DNA of 64,000 bases from Eubacterium sp. MSJ-33 (GCF_022174665.1 NZ_CP076562.1:746001-810000); one strand, 5' to 3'. Counted from the first letter of the stretch, positions 27,112-36,379 are shown. Notes: generated by a model from the letters alone, not told the origin. Program-made: numbers and translations.

Positions 27112-27154
27112 AAAAAAGGAAAGTATTGAAAATGTTGTATTCTCAATACTTTCC
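27112..27154 (-). terminator. Intrinsic terminator after rny
   Basis: A perfect twelve-base-pair stem GGAAAGTATTGA / TCAATACTTTCC, followed on the minus strand by six T. It lies 25 bp after the rny stop. Confidence 0.85.
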
Positions 27155-27178
27155 ATAAATTTCATTGATAACAAATAA

Positions 27179-28741
27179 TTACTTTGCGTAATCGGTTACC
27201 CTGGACTCTCGGATCAAGTTTACCTTGATTGTTCCCGGATACTCAAGTTCAGATTCAATCTTCTTTGAGATATCACGTGCGAGTAATACCATATCCGCAT
27301 CTGTTACCTGCTCTGGAACTACCATTACTCGAATTTCTCGTCCCGCCTGAATAGCAAAAGTCTTATCAACACCCTTAAATCCATTGGCAATATCTTCCAA
27401 GGACTTCAAACGTGTTGTATATGTCTCCAACGTCTCGCGTCTTGCACCCGGACGTGCAGCGGATATTGCATCTGCAGCCTGTACAATACATGCGATCAAA
27501 CTCTGTGGCTCTACATCTCCATGGTGTGCCTCAACAGCATTGATAATCGTTGCTGACTCTTTGTATTTTCTACAAAGATCGACACCAATTGATACATGTG
27601 AACCCTCCATACCTGCATCATGATCAATAGATTTTCCGATATCATGTAACAAACCTGCCCGCTTTGCCACACGAACATCAAGCCCAAGCTCTCCGGCAAG
27701 CAAACCGGACAAATGAGCTACTTCAATTGAATGCTTCAACGCATTCTGTCCATAACTTGTTCTGAACTTCATCTTACCAAGAAGACGTACCAGCTCAGGA
27801 TGCAAGCCATGTACACCGACTTCCAGGGTCGCAGCCTCTCCCTCTTCACGCATCATGGTCTCAACTTCTTTTTGAGCCTTCTCAACCATCTCTTCAATAC
27901 GTGCCGGATGGATTCTTCCATCCACAATCAGCTTCTCAAGTGCGATTCTGGCTACTTCTCTACGAACCGGATCAAAACTTGAAAGCAAAACTGCTTCCGG
28001 TGTATCATCAATAATTAAATCAACACCTGTCATAGTCTCCAAAGTACGAATATTTCGTCCTTCACGTCCTATGATTCTTCCCTTCATCTCATCATTAGGC
28101 AACTGTACTAAGGATATCGTTGTCTCTGATACATGATCAACCGCACATTTCTGAATGGCTGTCACAACGTAATCCTTTGCCTTCTTATCTGCTTCTTCTT
28201 TTGCTCGTGTTTCTAATTCTTTGATCATGACTGCTGTTTCATGTTTAACTTCGTCTTCAACAGTCTTTAATAAGTATTCCTTTGCTTGTTCAGAGGTTAA
28301 TCCAGAAATTCTTTCCAGTTCCTGAGTTCTTTTTGCTTCCAAATCTGAAACTTCCTGCTTCAGCTTTGTGAGTTCTGCTTCTTTACGTGATAATGAAGCT
28401 TCCTTCTTCTCTACGGCTTCGGTCTTTCGATCAAGATTTTCCTCTCTGGAAAGAACACGTTTTTCCATACGCTGAAGTTCATTCCGACGATCCTTGACTT
28501 CTTTGTCAATCTCATTCTTCGTCTTCATGGCTTCTTCCTTCGCCTCAAGAAGTGTCTCACGTTTCTTTGCCTCCGCAGCTTTCAGTGCTTCATCTATAAT
28601 CTCTCTAGCCTTATCCTCTGCTTTACCAAGCTTTGCTTCTGCCACATTCTTACGATACGCAATAGCCAGAAACCAGGTAACGAGAATTGCAACCACGAGT
28701 ATTACAGCGAAAATCACATACTTGATTGCTTCGTCTGACAA
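27179..28741 (-). CDS. rny: Ribonuclease Y
   Basis: A 520-residue membrane-anchored endoribonuclease that starts mRNA turnover in Gram-positives. Order: an N-terminal membrane helix (about 8-28), a long Glu/Lys-rich coiled coil (30-205), a KH domain (about 212-275, [15 protein letters not shown]), and an HD domain with the metal site in [14 protein letters not shown] (near residue 360). It ends in the family-typical tail [10 protein letters not shown]. The start is TTG at 28741, eight to nine bases after AAGGAGGTG; no in-frame ATG lies near it, and the Ser-Asp-Glu-Ala start gives a correctly placed anchor. Its own promoter is at 28791-28819. Confidence 0.96.
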   Translation of the reverse strand: MSDEAIKYVIFAVILVVAILVTWFLAIAYRKNVAEAKLGKAEDKAREIIDEALKAAEAKKRETLLEAKEEAMKTKNEIDKEVKDRRNELQRMEKRVLSREENLDRKTEAVEKKEASLSRKEAELTKLKQEVSDLEAKRTQELERISGLTSEQAKEYLLKTVEDEVKHETAVMIKELETRAKEEADKKAKDYVVTAIQKCAVDHVSETTISLVQLPNDEMKGRIIGREGRNIRTLETMTGVDLIIDDTPEAVLLSSFDPVRREVARIALEKLIVDGRIHPARIEEMVEKAQKEVETMMREEGEAATLEVGVHGLHPELVRLLGKMKFRTSYGQNALKHSIEVAHLSGLLAGELGLDVRVAKRAGLLHDIGKSIDHDAGMEGSHVSIGVDLCRKYKESATIINAVEAHHGDVEPQSLIACIVQAADAISAARPGARRETLETYTTRLKSLEDIANGFKGVDKTFAIQAGREIRVMVVPEQVTDADMVLLARDISKKIESELEYPGTIKVNLIRESRVTDYAK

Positions 28742-28790
28742 CTCAGGAGCACCTCCTTATTTAGTTTTGTTGCATAACTACAACACTTAA

Positions 28791-28819
28791 ATATTATACT
28801 TTTTTTATACTAGTGTCAA
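28791..28819 (-). promoter_or_regulatory. rny promoter
   Basis: On the minus strand TTGACA (28814-28819) and TAATAT (28791-28796) are 17 bases apart, giving a 5' leader of about 45 bases. A TATAAT overlaps at 15-base spacing and is less likely to be used. Confidence 0.7.
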
Positions 28820-28870
28820 GGAATACTTTGTTTTTTTTATGCAATTTGTAAGAAAAAAACGAATACTTTT

Positions 28871-29365
28871 CTATATTTTTTCAATATTTTTTCTATATTC
28901 TGACACTGCTCTGCGAATATCCTCATACCTAAATCCCCGGCGTGCGAAGAAAGAATACATGCGCCTCATCTGTCCCGCATCTGTAAAATTCAGGTTACCA
29001 TAACGTCTTTCCAGTAAATCGTAAATGGTCTCCGCTTCGTCCGGCACCAGTTCTGTACACAATTCTCGCGTCATCTCGGAGTCTACCCCTTTACCGGATA
29101 ATTCCATTGTAATGCGCCGTCTGCCTTTTCCCCGCATCTGACTTCGAATATAGGATGTGGCATATCGTTCATCATTGATATAGCCATAAGACATCAACTT
29201 CTCGATGGTCTCTGTAATCTCCGCTTCCTCATATCCCTTCTCTGTCAATTTATCACAAAGTTCCTTCCGGGAACGATCCCGGAAGGTAAGATAGTAAATT
29301 GCTGTATCAAATGCACTGTATGTAGTTGGTTGCTTATGACTCTTCGTTCTCTGTCTGTTCTGCAT
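28871..29365 (-). CDS. recX: Regulatory protein RecX
   Basis: A 164-residue RecX, which binds RecA filaments and modulates recombination. It shows three helical repeats with the family pattern: [27 protein letters not shown], then [17 protein letters not shown], then [18 protein letters not shown]. The start overlaps the end of recA by 32 bp, so it is co-transcribed and probably translated by coupling; it therefore shares the SOS control of recA. Confidence 0.9.
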   Translation of the reverse strand: MQNRQRTKSHKQPTTYSAFDTAIYYLTFRDRSRKELCDKLTEKGYEEAEITETIEKLMSYGYINDERYATSYIRSQMRGKGRRRITMELSGKGVDSEMTRELCTELVPDEAETIYDLLERRYGNLNFTDAGQMRRMYSFFARRGFRYEDIRRAVSEYRKNIEKI

Positions 29366-30362
29366 CTACGCCAATCCCACACTTATTTCGTACCTGCTGC
29401 TCGATCTCTTCCATCACTTCCGGATTATTCGCAAGATAGAGCTTTGTATTCTCACGTCCCTGTCCGATCTTCTCACCATTGTAAGAGTACCACGCACCTG
29501 CCTTGTTGATGATATCATGCAAAACAGCCAGATCCAGAATATCACCTTCCTTGGAAATACCCTTACCAAACATAATATCAAACTCAGCTTCCTTAAATGG
29601 TGGCGCAACCTTATTCTTTACAACTTTGACTCTTGTACGGTTACCAACGACTTCGCCGCCAACCTTCAGTGTCTCAATCCGACGTACATCCAGACGAACG
29701 GATGCATAGAACTTCAATGCACGTCCACCGGTTGTTGTCTCCGGGTTACCAAACATCACGCCTACCTTCTCACGAAGCTGATTAATAAAGATAACCACAC
29801 AATTGGACTTACTGATAATTCCGGTCAGCTTCCGAAGTGCCTGAGACATCAATCTCGCATGCAGACCAACATGTGAATCACCCATCTCTCCGTCAATCTC
29901 TGCCTTCGGTACAAGTGCTGCCACAGAGTCCACAATAATTACATCTACCGCACCGGAACGAACCATCGTCTCTGTAATCTCCAATGCCTGCTCACCGTTA
30001 TCCGGCTGTGAAATATACAGGTTATCAATATCAACGCCAATGTGAGCCGCATAAGTCGGATCGAGTGCATGCTCTGCATCAATAAATCCTGCAATACCAC
30101 CCATCTTCTGTACTTCTGCAACAACATGCAATGCAACCGTTGTCTTACCACTTGACTCCGGGCCATAAATCTCAATAATACGTCCTCTTGGCATACCGCC
30201 GAGTCCAAGTGCCAGATCCAGACTCAGAGAACCTGTCGGAACTACATCAATTCCCATATTTGCGGACTGATCTCCGAGCTTCATCACAGAACCCTTACCA
30301 TACTGCTTCTCAATCTGCGCCAGTGCCGCATCCAATGCTTTCATCTTTTCTTCGCTTGCCAT
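29334..30362 (-). CDS. recA: Recombinase RecA
   Basis: A 342-residue RecA that forms filaments on single-stranded DNA for strand exchange and stimulates LexA self-cleavage. Present are Walker [10 protein letters not shown], Walker [13 protein letters not shown], the L1/L2 loops ([42 protein letters not shown]) and the normal acidic tail. GGAGG precedes the ATG. It is transcribed from a promoter flanked by two SOS boxes and followed by overlapping recX. Confidence 0.98.
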   Translation of the reverse strand: MASEEKMKALDAALAQIEKQYGKGSVMKLGDQSANMGIDVVPTGSLSLDLALGLGGMPRGRIIEIYGPESSGKTTVALHVVAEVQKMGGIAGFIDAEHALDPTYAAHIGVDIDNLYISQPDNGEQALEITETMVRSGAVDVIIVDSVAALVPKAEIDGEMGDSHVGLHARLMSQALRKLTGIISKSNCVVIFINQLREKVGVMFGNPETTTGGRALKFYASVRLDVRRIETLKVGGEVVGNRTRVKVVKNKVAPPFKEAEFDIMFGKGISKEGDILDLAVLHDIINKAGAWYSYNGEKIGQGRENTKLYLANNPEVMEEIEQQVRNKCGIGVDAEQTENEES

Positions 30363-30397
30363 ACCATAAACCTCCGTTATCTTCCATCTATGTTATC

Positions 30398-30411
30398 AAA
30401 ACATATGTTCG
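30398..30411. promoter_or_regulatory. SOS (LexA) box, recA-proximal
   Basis: AAAACATATGTTCG matches the Gram-positive LexA consensus (CGAACATATGTTCG) at 12 of 14 positions. It lies between the -10 element and the recA start, where LexA would block transcription. Confidence 0.7.
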
Positions 30412-30424
30412 TTTCGTTTGTTCT

Positions 30425-30454
30425 ACTATACTACACTTCTGTTCGAAAAGTCAA
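30425..30454 (-). promoter_or_regulatory. recA promoter
   Basis: On the minus strand TTGACT (30449-30454) and TATAGT (30425-30430) are 18 bases apart. The promoter is bracketed by the two SOS boxes at 30398 and 30464. Confidence 0.7.
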
Positions 30455-30463
30455 CAGGAAATT

Positions 30464-30477
30464 CGAACATTTGTTCA
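30464..30477. promoter_or_regulatory. SOS (LexA) box, distal
   Basis: CGAACATTTGTTCA matches the core CGAAC...GTTC of the Gram-positive LexA site. It lies just upstream of the recA -35. Confidence 0.7.
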
Positions 30478-30625
30478 TTTTATTATCTCTTTTGTAAATC
30501 GAAACAATGCGCTGTGAAAATTGTACCTTATACATTCTACAAAGTAAAGCAATTATTTGTAGCATTTTGTTCGATTGTACCTGATCAAAATCTCTGATAT
30601 AATACATTATAATTATTATAACACA

Positions 30626-30688
30626 TGTCACCACGCGCCAGCGTGATGACCTACGCACGCATCAGCGTGCTTCATTATAACATTAAGA
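30626..30688. repeat. Dispersed double-hairpin repeat, copy 1
   Basis: About 60 bases with two small hairpins: CACGC/GCGTG with a GCCA loop and GCACGC/GCGTGC with an ATCA loop, joined by ATGACCTAC and followed by TTCATTATAACATTAA. A diverged copy lies at 58377-58438 in another intergenic region. No coding frame is present. The rest of the 384-bp recA-AraC gap holds the recA promoter and SOS boxes, and otherwise AT-rich DNA. Confidence 0.8.
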
Positions 30689-30746
30689 TTTAAAACACTA
30701 TTATTACATTAATCATATCTATAACTTTCAATCTGACGAGGAAAAT

Positions 30747-31493
30747 ATGAAAATTAATCAGCAATTATATCGAGATTATTTATTCAAGGATAAAACGGTG
30801 TTACGTGCCCAATACGATCCTGAATTAGAATTCTACGCTACAATTAAATCCGGCAATACAGAAAAGACCAAAGAACTTTGCCTTACACCTTTCACCGAAA
30901 AAAAAGGACTTGGGGAACTAGCTGTCACACATTTACAAAGTATGAAATATCATTTTGCCATCACTATGGCTATGCTCGCCCGTTACTGCATAGAAGGCGG
31001 ACTTGATTTATCCACCTCCTATACCATCAGTGATTTCTATATCCGTAAAGCTGATCACGTCCGAAACACAGCAGAATTAAATGCTTTGCATATGACGGCC
31101 TGTATGGACTATGCTAAGCGTATGAAAAACCTGCGCACGGGAAAAATCACATCGAAACCAATTGCAAAATGTATTGATTATATTTATGATCACCTGCATA
31201 CAAAAATCACATTAACCGAGCTTGGAGAATTAACTGAACTTAACCCGTCATATCTTTCCAGACTTTTTCACAAGGAAACAGGCATGTCACTTCTAAAATA
31301 TGTTCAACATACAAAAATTGAAACAGCGAAAAATATGTTGCTATATTCTTCCTACTCTGTTGCAGAGATTGCATCTATTCTGGCTTTTTCTGATCAGAGC
31401 TATTTTTCTGAGATATTTAAAAAACAAACAGGACTGACACCAAAGCAGTATCAGTCCATGTATTTAAATACCTCTGGTCTTACAAATCATTAA
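30747..31493 (+). CDS. AraC-family transcriptional regulator
   Basis: A 248-residue regulator. The C-terminal 100 residues hold the two AraC helix-turn-helix motifs: ITLTELGELTELNPSYLSRLFHKETGMS and SVAEIASILAFSDQSYFSEIFKKQTGLTPKQY, linked by YVQHTKIETAKNMLL. The N-terminal half is a helical sensory region without a cupin signature. GAGGAAA is the ribosome site. It converges on the cellobiose phosphorylase gene with only two bases between stops, so it may control that gene from the opposite side (inference). Confidence 0.9.
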   Translation: MKINQQLYRDYLFKDKTVLRAQYDPELEFYATIKSGNTEKTKELCLTPFTEKKGLGELAVTHLQSMKYHFAITMAMLARYCIEGGLDLSTSYTISDFYIRKADHVRNTAELNALHMTACMDYAKRMKNLRTGKITSKPIAKCIDYIYDHLHTKITLTELGELTELNPSYLSRLFHKETGMSLLKYVQHTKIETAKNMLLYSSYSVAEIASILAFSDQSYFSEIFKKQTGLTPKQYQSMYLNTSGLTNH

Positions 31494-31495
31494 AC

Positions 31496-33910
31496 CTATG
31501 ACATATATAAGACTATCCGGTTTTCTGATGTCAGCCACTCTTCCTTGATGTAATTATCTCGAAGAGCCAGACCATTTAGTTCCATACTTTTAAATCCTGT
31601 TTCTACATGGTTTGGATTTTTTACTTCAATGTGTAAATATTTTCCACGGAAATCTTTCTCGATAACAAATCCATCCCACTCGGCAGGAATTGATGGTGCA
31701 ATCCGAAGTCCATAGAAATCAGGTCTCATACCAAGAATACCTTCCACACTTCCAACCATGACAGTAGATGCAGTTCCTGTCAGCCAGTGCACATGTGAAC
31801 GTCCAAAATGAGGACTTGCCTTACCTTCTGTAAATTGACCATAGCAATAAGGTTCAAGCTTTCTTACTTCTGCTTTATCGTTCTGTGCTGCCGGTGAATT
31901 CTCCATATAATACTCAAACGCACGGTTTCCATGTCCAAGTAATGCTTCGGCCAGAATCAACCACCCCTGAGACTGAGAGAAAATACCAGCATTTTCCTTT
32001 ACACCCTGATTATAGATAACCGCCAGAGCGCCATCAAATGCATGCGCATGATATGGCGGATCCATAAGCACGGCACCAAATGCTGTATTTAACTGTTTAT
32101 GCACATTCTCCATCGCAGTTTCAGCCTGTTCCTTAGAGGCAAATCCACTGATAACCGCCCAGCTCTGTGGATTCAGCCACATATTTGCCTCCGGATCTGT
32201 CCTTTGACCGATCACTTCTCCTTTTTCTGTAAAGCCCCTGATAAATCGGTCTTCATTCCAACAGAGATCCTGAATCACATTCCAGAGATCTTTCTGGCTC
32301 TTATCCAGATAAGAAATGTACTCAGAATCATTTTTATACTCAGCGAATTTACGAAGAATCGTCATTGCATAATAAAACTGCAATGCAACAAAGGATGACT
32401 CTCCATCCTTTCCAAGCCGCAGGCAGTCATTCCAGTCTGCATAGAGTCCTGCCGGCATCCCATGTCTTCCAAGATGTTTCATAGAGAAATCAATCGCACG
32501 TTTCAGATGATCATAAACCGTTCCTTCATCTTTATTTGCATAAGGAATCACTTCATCCATAAATGCCAGATTTCCGGTTTCAGTCACATATTTGTAAATC
32601 GTTGGGAACAGCCACAATGCATCATCTGCTCGATATGCCGGATGTCCTGTCTCTTTCACATAAGAAGCATCGTCCGGTGTGTCCTCATGTCCGGCATTAT
32701 GTGTGAACTTTACAAGTGGAAGTCCACCTCCATTATCAACCTGTGCAGAAAGCATAAATCGAATTTTGTCCACAGCCATCTCCGGTGCCAGATGAATAAT
32801 TCCCTGAATATCCTGTACCGTGTCACGATATCCGTATCCATTACGAAGTCCACAATAGATGAATGATGCGGCTCTCGACCAGATAAATGTCATGAAACAA
32901 TTATAGGCATGCCAGGTGTTGATCATTGAATCAAATTCCTTGCTTGGTGTCTGTACCTGGAAATGTGAGAATTTCTCACCCCAGTAAGTCTTTAACTCAG
33001 CCAGTTCCTTCTCACAGACATCCGCTGGATCCGTATAGCTGTTCATGATAGCTTCTGCCTCATCATTTTCCTTTAATCCAAGGATAAACGCAATATTCTT
33101 TGTCTCACCCGGCATAAGCTCAACAACAGTAGAAAGTGCGCCACAAGAATTTTCATTATAGCTTAAAGCATTTCCAAGATCTCCGTTTACCACGCCATCC
33201 GGATTGCCATAGCCATTACATCTTCCAATAAATACTTCCTTATCTCCACAATAGGAAGAAACATCTGCTCCGGCAAGTCCGAAGATCCGGTCTGTCGGAC
33301 GCTTATCATCTACAGTCTCACCAGCTCCGAGCACATCCAGATTCCCATGCACTGTCTGGCGGATCCGATTTTCCACAAAGCTTGTTCTGGAAATAAATAA
33401 TGAATACTGCAGATTCACCTGATCCTGCTCATAATTGCTGTTGTTTGTAAATTCTGCATAACCGGTCAAGGTGAGATTTCTCTTTACAGAACCATTGTTA
33501 GTTACCTTCAGATTCCATACTTCATATGTCTTATTCAATGGTACATAATACAATGCCTCTGTGTGAATATCACTGTAATCTGCCATAATCTTCGTATACG
33601 AAATGCCATGATGACACTCGCTCTTATACACATCCAGGCTTTTCCCTACCGGCTGCCAGGATGCAGACCAGTAATCTTTGCTCTCATTATCACGAATATA
33701 AATGTAACGTCCCGGCTGATCGAAATTATTGAATACATAGCGCAGGATTCTGCCATTCGCACCAGACTTTGCAAAACTGTAACCACCTGCATTGTTTGAA
33801 ATCAAGGCACCATATTCCGGGGAGCCTAAGTAGTTCGCCCAAGGTGCCGGTGTCTTTGGATTTGTAATTACATACTCCCGATTCTCATTGTCAAAATAAC
33901 CAAACTGCAT
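31496..33910 (-). CDS. Cellobiose phosphorylase (GH94)
   Basis: An 804-residue glycoside phosphorylase that splits cellobiose with phosphate to glucose-1-phosphate and glucose in the cytoplasm. The start (MQFGYFDNENREYVITNPKTP) and the LISNNAGGYSF block match cellobiose phosphorylases rather than chitobiose or cellodextrin enzymes. The catalytic-centre region GLYADWNDCLRL includes the expected general-acid Asp, and the C-terminal QFTEGKASPHFGRSHVHWLTGTAS is typical. The ATG at 33910 has AAAAGGAG upstream; an in-frame extension of 25 codons lacks one. No transporter or cellulase is adjacent. A TATAAT-like -10 lies about 80 bases upstream with no clear -35, which suits activator control. Confidence 0.93.
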   Translation of the reverse strand: MQFGYFDNENREYVITNPKTPAPWANYLGSPEYGALISNNAGGYSFAKSGANGRILRYVFNNFDQPGRYIYIRDNESKDYWSASWQPVGKSLDVYKSECHHGISYTKIMADYSDIHTEALYYVPLNKTYEVWNLKVTNNGSVKRNLTLTGYAEFTNNSNYEQDQVNLQYSLFISRTSFVENRIRQTVHGNLDVLGAGETVDDKRPTDRIFGLAGADVSSYCGDKEVFIGRCNGYGNPDGVVNGDLGNALSYNENSCGALSTVVELMPGETKNIAFILGLKENDEAEAIMNSYTDPADVCEKELAELKTYWGEKFSHFQVQTPSKEFDSMINTWHAYNCFMTFIWSRAASFIYCGLRNGYGYRDTVQDIQGIIHLAPEMAVDKIRFMLSAQVDNGGGLPLVKFTHNAGHEDTPDDASYVKETGHPAYRADDALWLFPTIYKYVTETGNLAFMDEVIPYANKDEGTVYDHLKRAIDFSMKHLGRHGMPAGLYADWNDCLRLGKDGESSFVALQFYYAMTILRKFAEYKNDSEYISYLDKSQKDLWNVIQDLCWNEDRFIRGFTEKGEVIGQRTDPEANMWLNPQSWAVISGFASKEQAETAMENVHKQLNTAFGAVLMDPPYHAHAFDGALAVIYNQGVKENAGIFSQSQGWLILAEALLGHGNRAFEYYMENSPAAQNDKAEVRKLEPYCYGQFTEGKASPHFGRSHVHWLTGTASTVMVGSVEGILGMRPDFYGLRIAPSIPAEWDGFVIEKDFRGKYLHIEVKNPNHVETGFKSMELNGLALRDNYIKEEWLTSENRIVLYMS

Positions 33911-34112
33911 ACCGAATCTCCTTTTCTTTTTCGTTTTCCATGATATAGTCAATGCCCATATACTTTTACTTTGGTACCGTATCAAATAACCTGTAAATAT
34001 ATTATATCAGATTCTTGCATGCATTTGTATTGTTATCTTGATATTATTATGGTAATTTTTACGTGTGTAGAAATACATATATCTTTCAAAAATTATGTAA
34101 GAAATCAGCAAA

Positions 34113-34153
34113 AGAAATGCCCCGCATGTTCTTTCAACATGCAGGGCATTTCT
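34113..34153 (-). terminator. Intrinsic terminator after the 39-residue gene
   Basis: A long stem pairing AGAAATGCCC-GCATGTT with its complement around a GAAAG-type loop, followed by T-rich DNA on the minus strand (TTTCTTTT). It lies directly after the small basic protein gene and supports that gene being expressed. Confidence 0.85.
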
Positions 34154-34162
34154 TATATCTTA

Positions 34163-34282
34163 CTAATGTTTCTTCTTTGAAGAAGCTGCCATCTCCGGCT
34201 GATCTGCGTTATGATTTGCTGTTGCACAAACCTTCGGCATAACTTTCTTTTTCTTCAATGGATGTTTTGGATTCTTGTCCAT
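34163..34282 (-). CDS. 39-residue basic small protein
   Basis: A short gene starting at ATG 34282 with a GGAAGGAAG ribosome site at good distance, ending just before a strong terminator. The peptide starts MDKNPKHPLKKKKVMPKVCA and ends SSKKKH: very Lys-rich, one Cys, no membrane segment. No family is recognised; such peptides can be nucleic-acid- or ribosome-binding. It lies between cellobiose phosphorylase and hsp20, 94 bp after the hsp20 stop, and could be co-transcribed with hsp20 under CIRCE control. Confidence 0.7.
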   Translation of the reverse strand: MDKNPKHPLKKKKVMPKVCATANHNADQPEMAASSKKKH

Positions 34283-34376
34283 ATCTCACACTTCCTTCCC
34301 TTACTTTACGTTAAGTTTCAAAGTCGATTGTGTATATGGTGTAGATTTATATGCACCGCAGCTACATTCTCATAAA

Positions 34377-34835
34377 TTATTCAATGGCAATGTAGTTATT
34401 CTGCGCAATGGCTTTTGCTTCTTTCTTCGGAATTGACAACTGCAGGATACCATTTTCAAACTTTGCATGAATGTCTTCCTGCTTAATATCATCACCAACA
34501 TAAAAGCTTCTCATCATGCTGCCTGCATAACGTTCACGGCGGATATACTTACCGGTCTTCTTATCCTTCTCGTCCTTATCCAGACCCTTCGCAGCGGATA
34601 TCGTAATGTATCCATCATGCAGCTGTGCATTGACTTCGTCTTTCTTGAATCCAGGTAAGTCAATATCAACTTCATAGGAATCATCTGTCTCACGGACATC
34701 TGTCTTCATCATGTTCTTCGCATGCTTACCATAAAGCGGATTCTTCGCTGGCCGGAGTTCCTTGTCAAACTCCTTCTCAAAATCGTCCATCCAATCGTCA
34801 AACAAATTTTCTCCAAAAATACTAGGTGTAAACAT
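34377..34835 (-). CDS. hsp20: Hsp20 / alpha-crystallin small heat-shock protein
   Basis: A 152-residue ATP-independent holdase chaperone. The alpha-crystallin domain (about residues 42-145) shows DVRETDDSYEVDIDLPGFKKDEV and the C-terminal ENGILQLSIPKKE with the G-I-L core. The N-terminal MFTPSIFGENLFDDWMDDFE is typical of clostridial Hsp18. AGGAGATATG precedes the ATG. It is transcribed from a perfect promoter overlapped by a CIRCE operator, about 155 bases upstream. Confidence 0.95.
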   Translation of the reverse strand: MFTPSIFGENLFDDWMDDFEKEFDKELRPAKNPLYGKHAKNMMKTDVRETDDSYEVDIDLPGFKKDEVNAQLHDGYITISAAKGLDKDEKDKKTGKYIRRERYAGSMMRSFYVGDDIKQEDIHAKFENGILQLSIPKKEAKAIAQNNYIAIE

Positions 34836-34994
34836 AAGTCATATCTCCTTTCATACTTAAACAACCAATGTCTACGGTATTCTTTAAGCACTATCAGAGA
34901 AATCTGAGGTGTCGTTTGAATATCACAACTTCGCAATCTCTAAGGGATTTTCTCTATTTCTTCTTTCCTTTTCTTTTCCCTTTCTTGATTGTGA

Positions 34995-35270
34995 CTATAC
35001 TATACACCCGGTTGTTAGCACTGTCAAGAGTCGAGTGCTAATTTTATTGTGAACCTTTTGTGAAGTGTGCGCCCAGTCTGCGCCATATCGTCGATCTGCG
35101 CATTGGTAAGCACTGCGATTCATCGCCTCGATATATCTGCTCACACAAAGTTTCACCGTCTCTGCAATCAGCTCCCGCAGGCTGCCCGGTGCCGCCGCAT
35201 AGCTAAATGGCACCTGATCCACCGTATTCCTGCGCTTGCCAAGCTGTTTCATATTCATGTATAAAACCAT
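34995..35270 (-). pseudogene. Frameshifted, truncated gene remnant
   Basis: A frame of 85-91 codons begins 17 bp after the PNPOx-like gene. Its first about 45 residues look like a real protein (NTVDQVPFSYAAAPGSLREL, then IAETVKLCVSRYIEAMN). After about 35118 the plausible continuation moves to the next frame, which reads VLTNAQIDDMAQTGRT, before meeting a stop at the hsp20 promoter. The open frame itself runs on through the CIRCE operator. From memory, the combined sequence resembles a small conserved protein with a Leu-Arg-Glu-Leu helix and an LTxxQIxDMAQxG block. I interpret this as a decayed gene cut short by the hsp20 region. Confidence is limited. Confidence 0.4.
34999..35041 (-). promoter_or_regulatory. 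CIRCE operator overlapping the hsp20 promoter
   Basis: The inverted repeat at 35015-35041 has arms TTAGCACTG and GAGTGCTAA around nine bases, one mismatch from the CIRCE consensus bound by the repressor HrcA. On the minus strand TTGACA (35022-35027) lies inside the CIRCE and TATAGT (34999-35004) follows after exactly 17 bases. HrcA binding would therefore cover the -35. The resulting leader before hsp20 is about 155 bases and I see no further structure in it. Confidence 0.9.
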
Positions 35271-35287
35271 GTACTACCCCTACTCTA

Positions 35288-35680
35288 CTAGAACTTCACA
35301 ACCTTCGGTTCCTGTGTAAATGAAGAAAATGTAGCTGTCGCGTTCTTGAAATAAAATACTTCTGTGTTGCCATCATCCGCAGAGTACATCTTCTGCAGGG
35401 ATGGATATGCGTCGAGCATCGACTGTCTCGCCTCTCTGCGGTCATCCTCAACAAGTTCGCCTGCGACACGCAGCCATTCTCCGCCCTTAAATGCACAAAT
35501 CTCTACCTTCGGATTCGCATGAATCTGCTTCGAAACTGCCTTCGACTTGCCTGTCTGGATATAGAGCTTTCCTTCAAAAATATGAGCCGTGCCAAATGGT
35601 CGTACTCTCGGCTGGTCACCCTCGACCGTTGCCAGATAATATGTATCTGCTTCCTTCAAAAATTTTGCTACCTGTTCCAT
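35288..35680 (-). CDS. Pyridoxamine 5'-phosphate oxidase-like flavin protein
   Basis: A 130-residue protein of the PNPOx-like split-barrel fold, starting EQVAKFLKEADTYYLATVEGDQPRVRPFGTA. It includes the barrel strands KLYIQTGKSKAVSKQIHANPKVEICAF and WLRVAGELVEDDR. Such short members bind FMN or F420-like cofactors and reduce small molecules; the true PNPOx is about 200 residues, so this is not expected to make PLP. AGGAGGG is the ribosome site. Confidence 0.85.
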   Translation of the reverse strand: MEQVAKFLKEADTYYLATVEGDQPRVRPFGTAHIFEGKLYIQTGKSKAVSKQIHANPKVEICAFKGGEWLRVAGELVEDDRREARQSMLDAYPSLQKMYSADDGNTEVFYFKNATATFSSFTQEPKVVKF

Positions 35681-35708
35681 ATGGTTGCCCTCCTGTAATT
35701 ATGTCAAT

Positions 35709-36365
35709 TTATTTATTCTTCAAGCATTCAACTGCCCAATTCATATCAACGATATAATCCCGCTTGCCATCGCCCTTGGAATCAATGTACTCCTCCTTGA
35801 CTGCATCATACACCTTCTGGGTAAATGGGCTGTTGCCCAATACGCCATTCTTCAACCGGATCACAAATCGTTCCGGCTTTCCCTTGGTGATCTCTAAGAA
35901 TATATCTCCAACCTCCAGATCCGGATTCGTCTGCGACAAATGCGCCACCGTCATAACCTTCATGATCTCAACGACGCGGTCATCGAGTCCCATATCGAAG
36001 ATATACGCTTTCTCCCGGAGCTGATTCTGAGAATGAACTACTCGTAATGTATAGTCCGTACGCTCCATGCCCGGAAGCATGTCACCATTCTCCATCTTGG
36101 CAAATGTGTCTAAAATCTCCTTCTCATCTTCCTTCGAGATTGCATAATAAATCATCAGCTGCTTCTCCATCTGATGATACAAAAGTCTATAATTAATATA
36201 ATGGACTTTCTTGCATTTCGGGCAGGTATACGCGAATAACTTGCCAGACAAAAGATCCTCCTTTGCCTGTGGGTTTAATTTCGTATTGATGCTCTGCCAT
36301 ATTGTAAATTCGCCTTCTGTGCCACAATCCGGGCATTTGATTTTCTGCGTGTTTTTTAAGGACAT
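35709..36365 (-). CDS. CpXC-domain protein
   Basis: A 218-residue protein whose N-terminal 60 residues carry a CPDC ... CPKC zinc-binding pair (IKCPDCGTEGEFTIWQSINTK, then AYTCPKCKKVHYINY) characteristic of the CpXC domain, for which no activity is established. The C-terminal half (about 75-215) is alpha/beta with no recognisable motif. It lies 28 bp before the PNPOx-like gene and 14 bp after the AbiGii-like gene, at the border of the AT-rich island. Confidence 0.8.
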   Translation of the reverse strand: MSLKNTQKIKCPDCGTEGEFTIWQSINTKLNPQAKEDLLSGKLFAYTCPKCKKVHYINYRLLYHQMEKQLMIYYAISKEDEKEILDTFAKMENGDMLPGMERTDYTLRVVHSQNQLREKAYIFDMGLDDRVVEIMKVMTVAHLSQTNPDLEVGDIFLEITKGKPERFVIRLKNGVLGNSPFTQKVYDAVKEEYIDSKGDGKRDYIVDMNWAVECLKNK

Positions 36366-36379
36366 GGGGTTCTCCTTTT

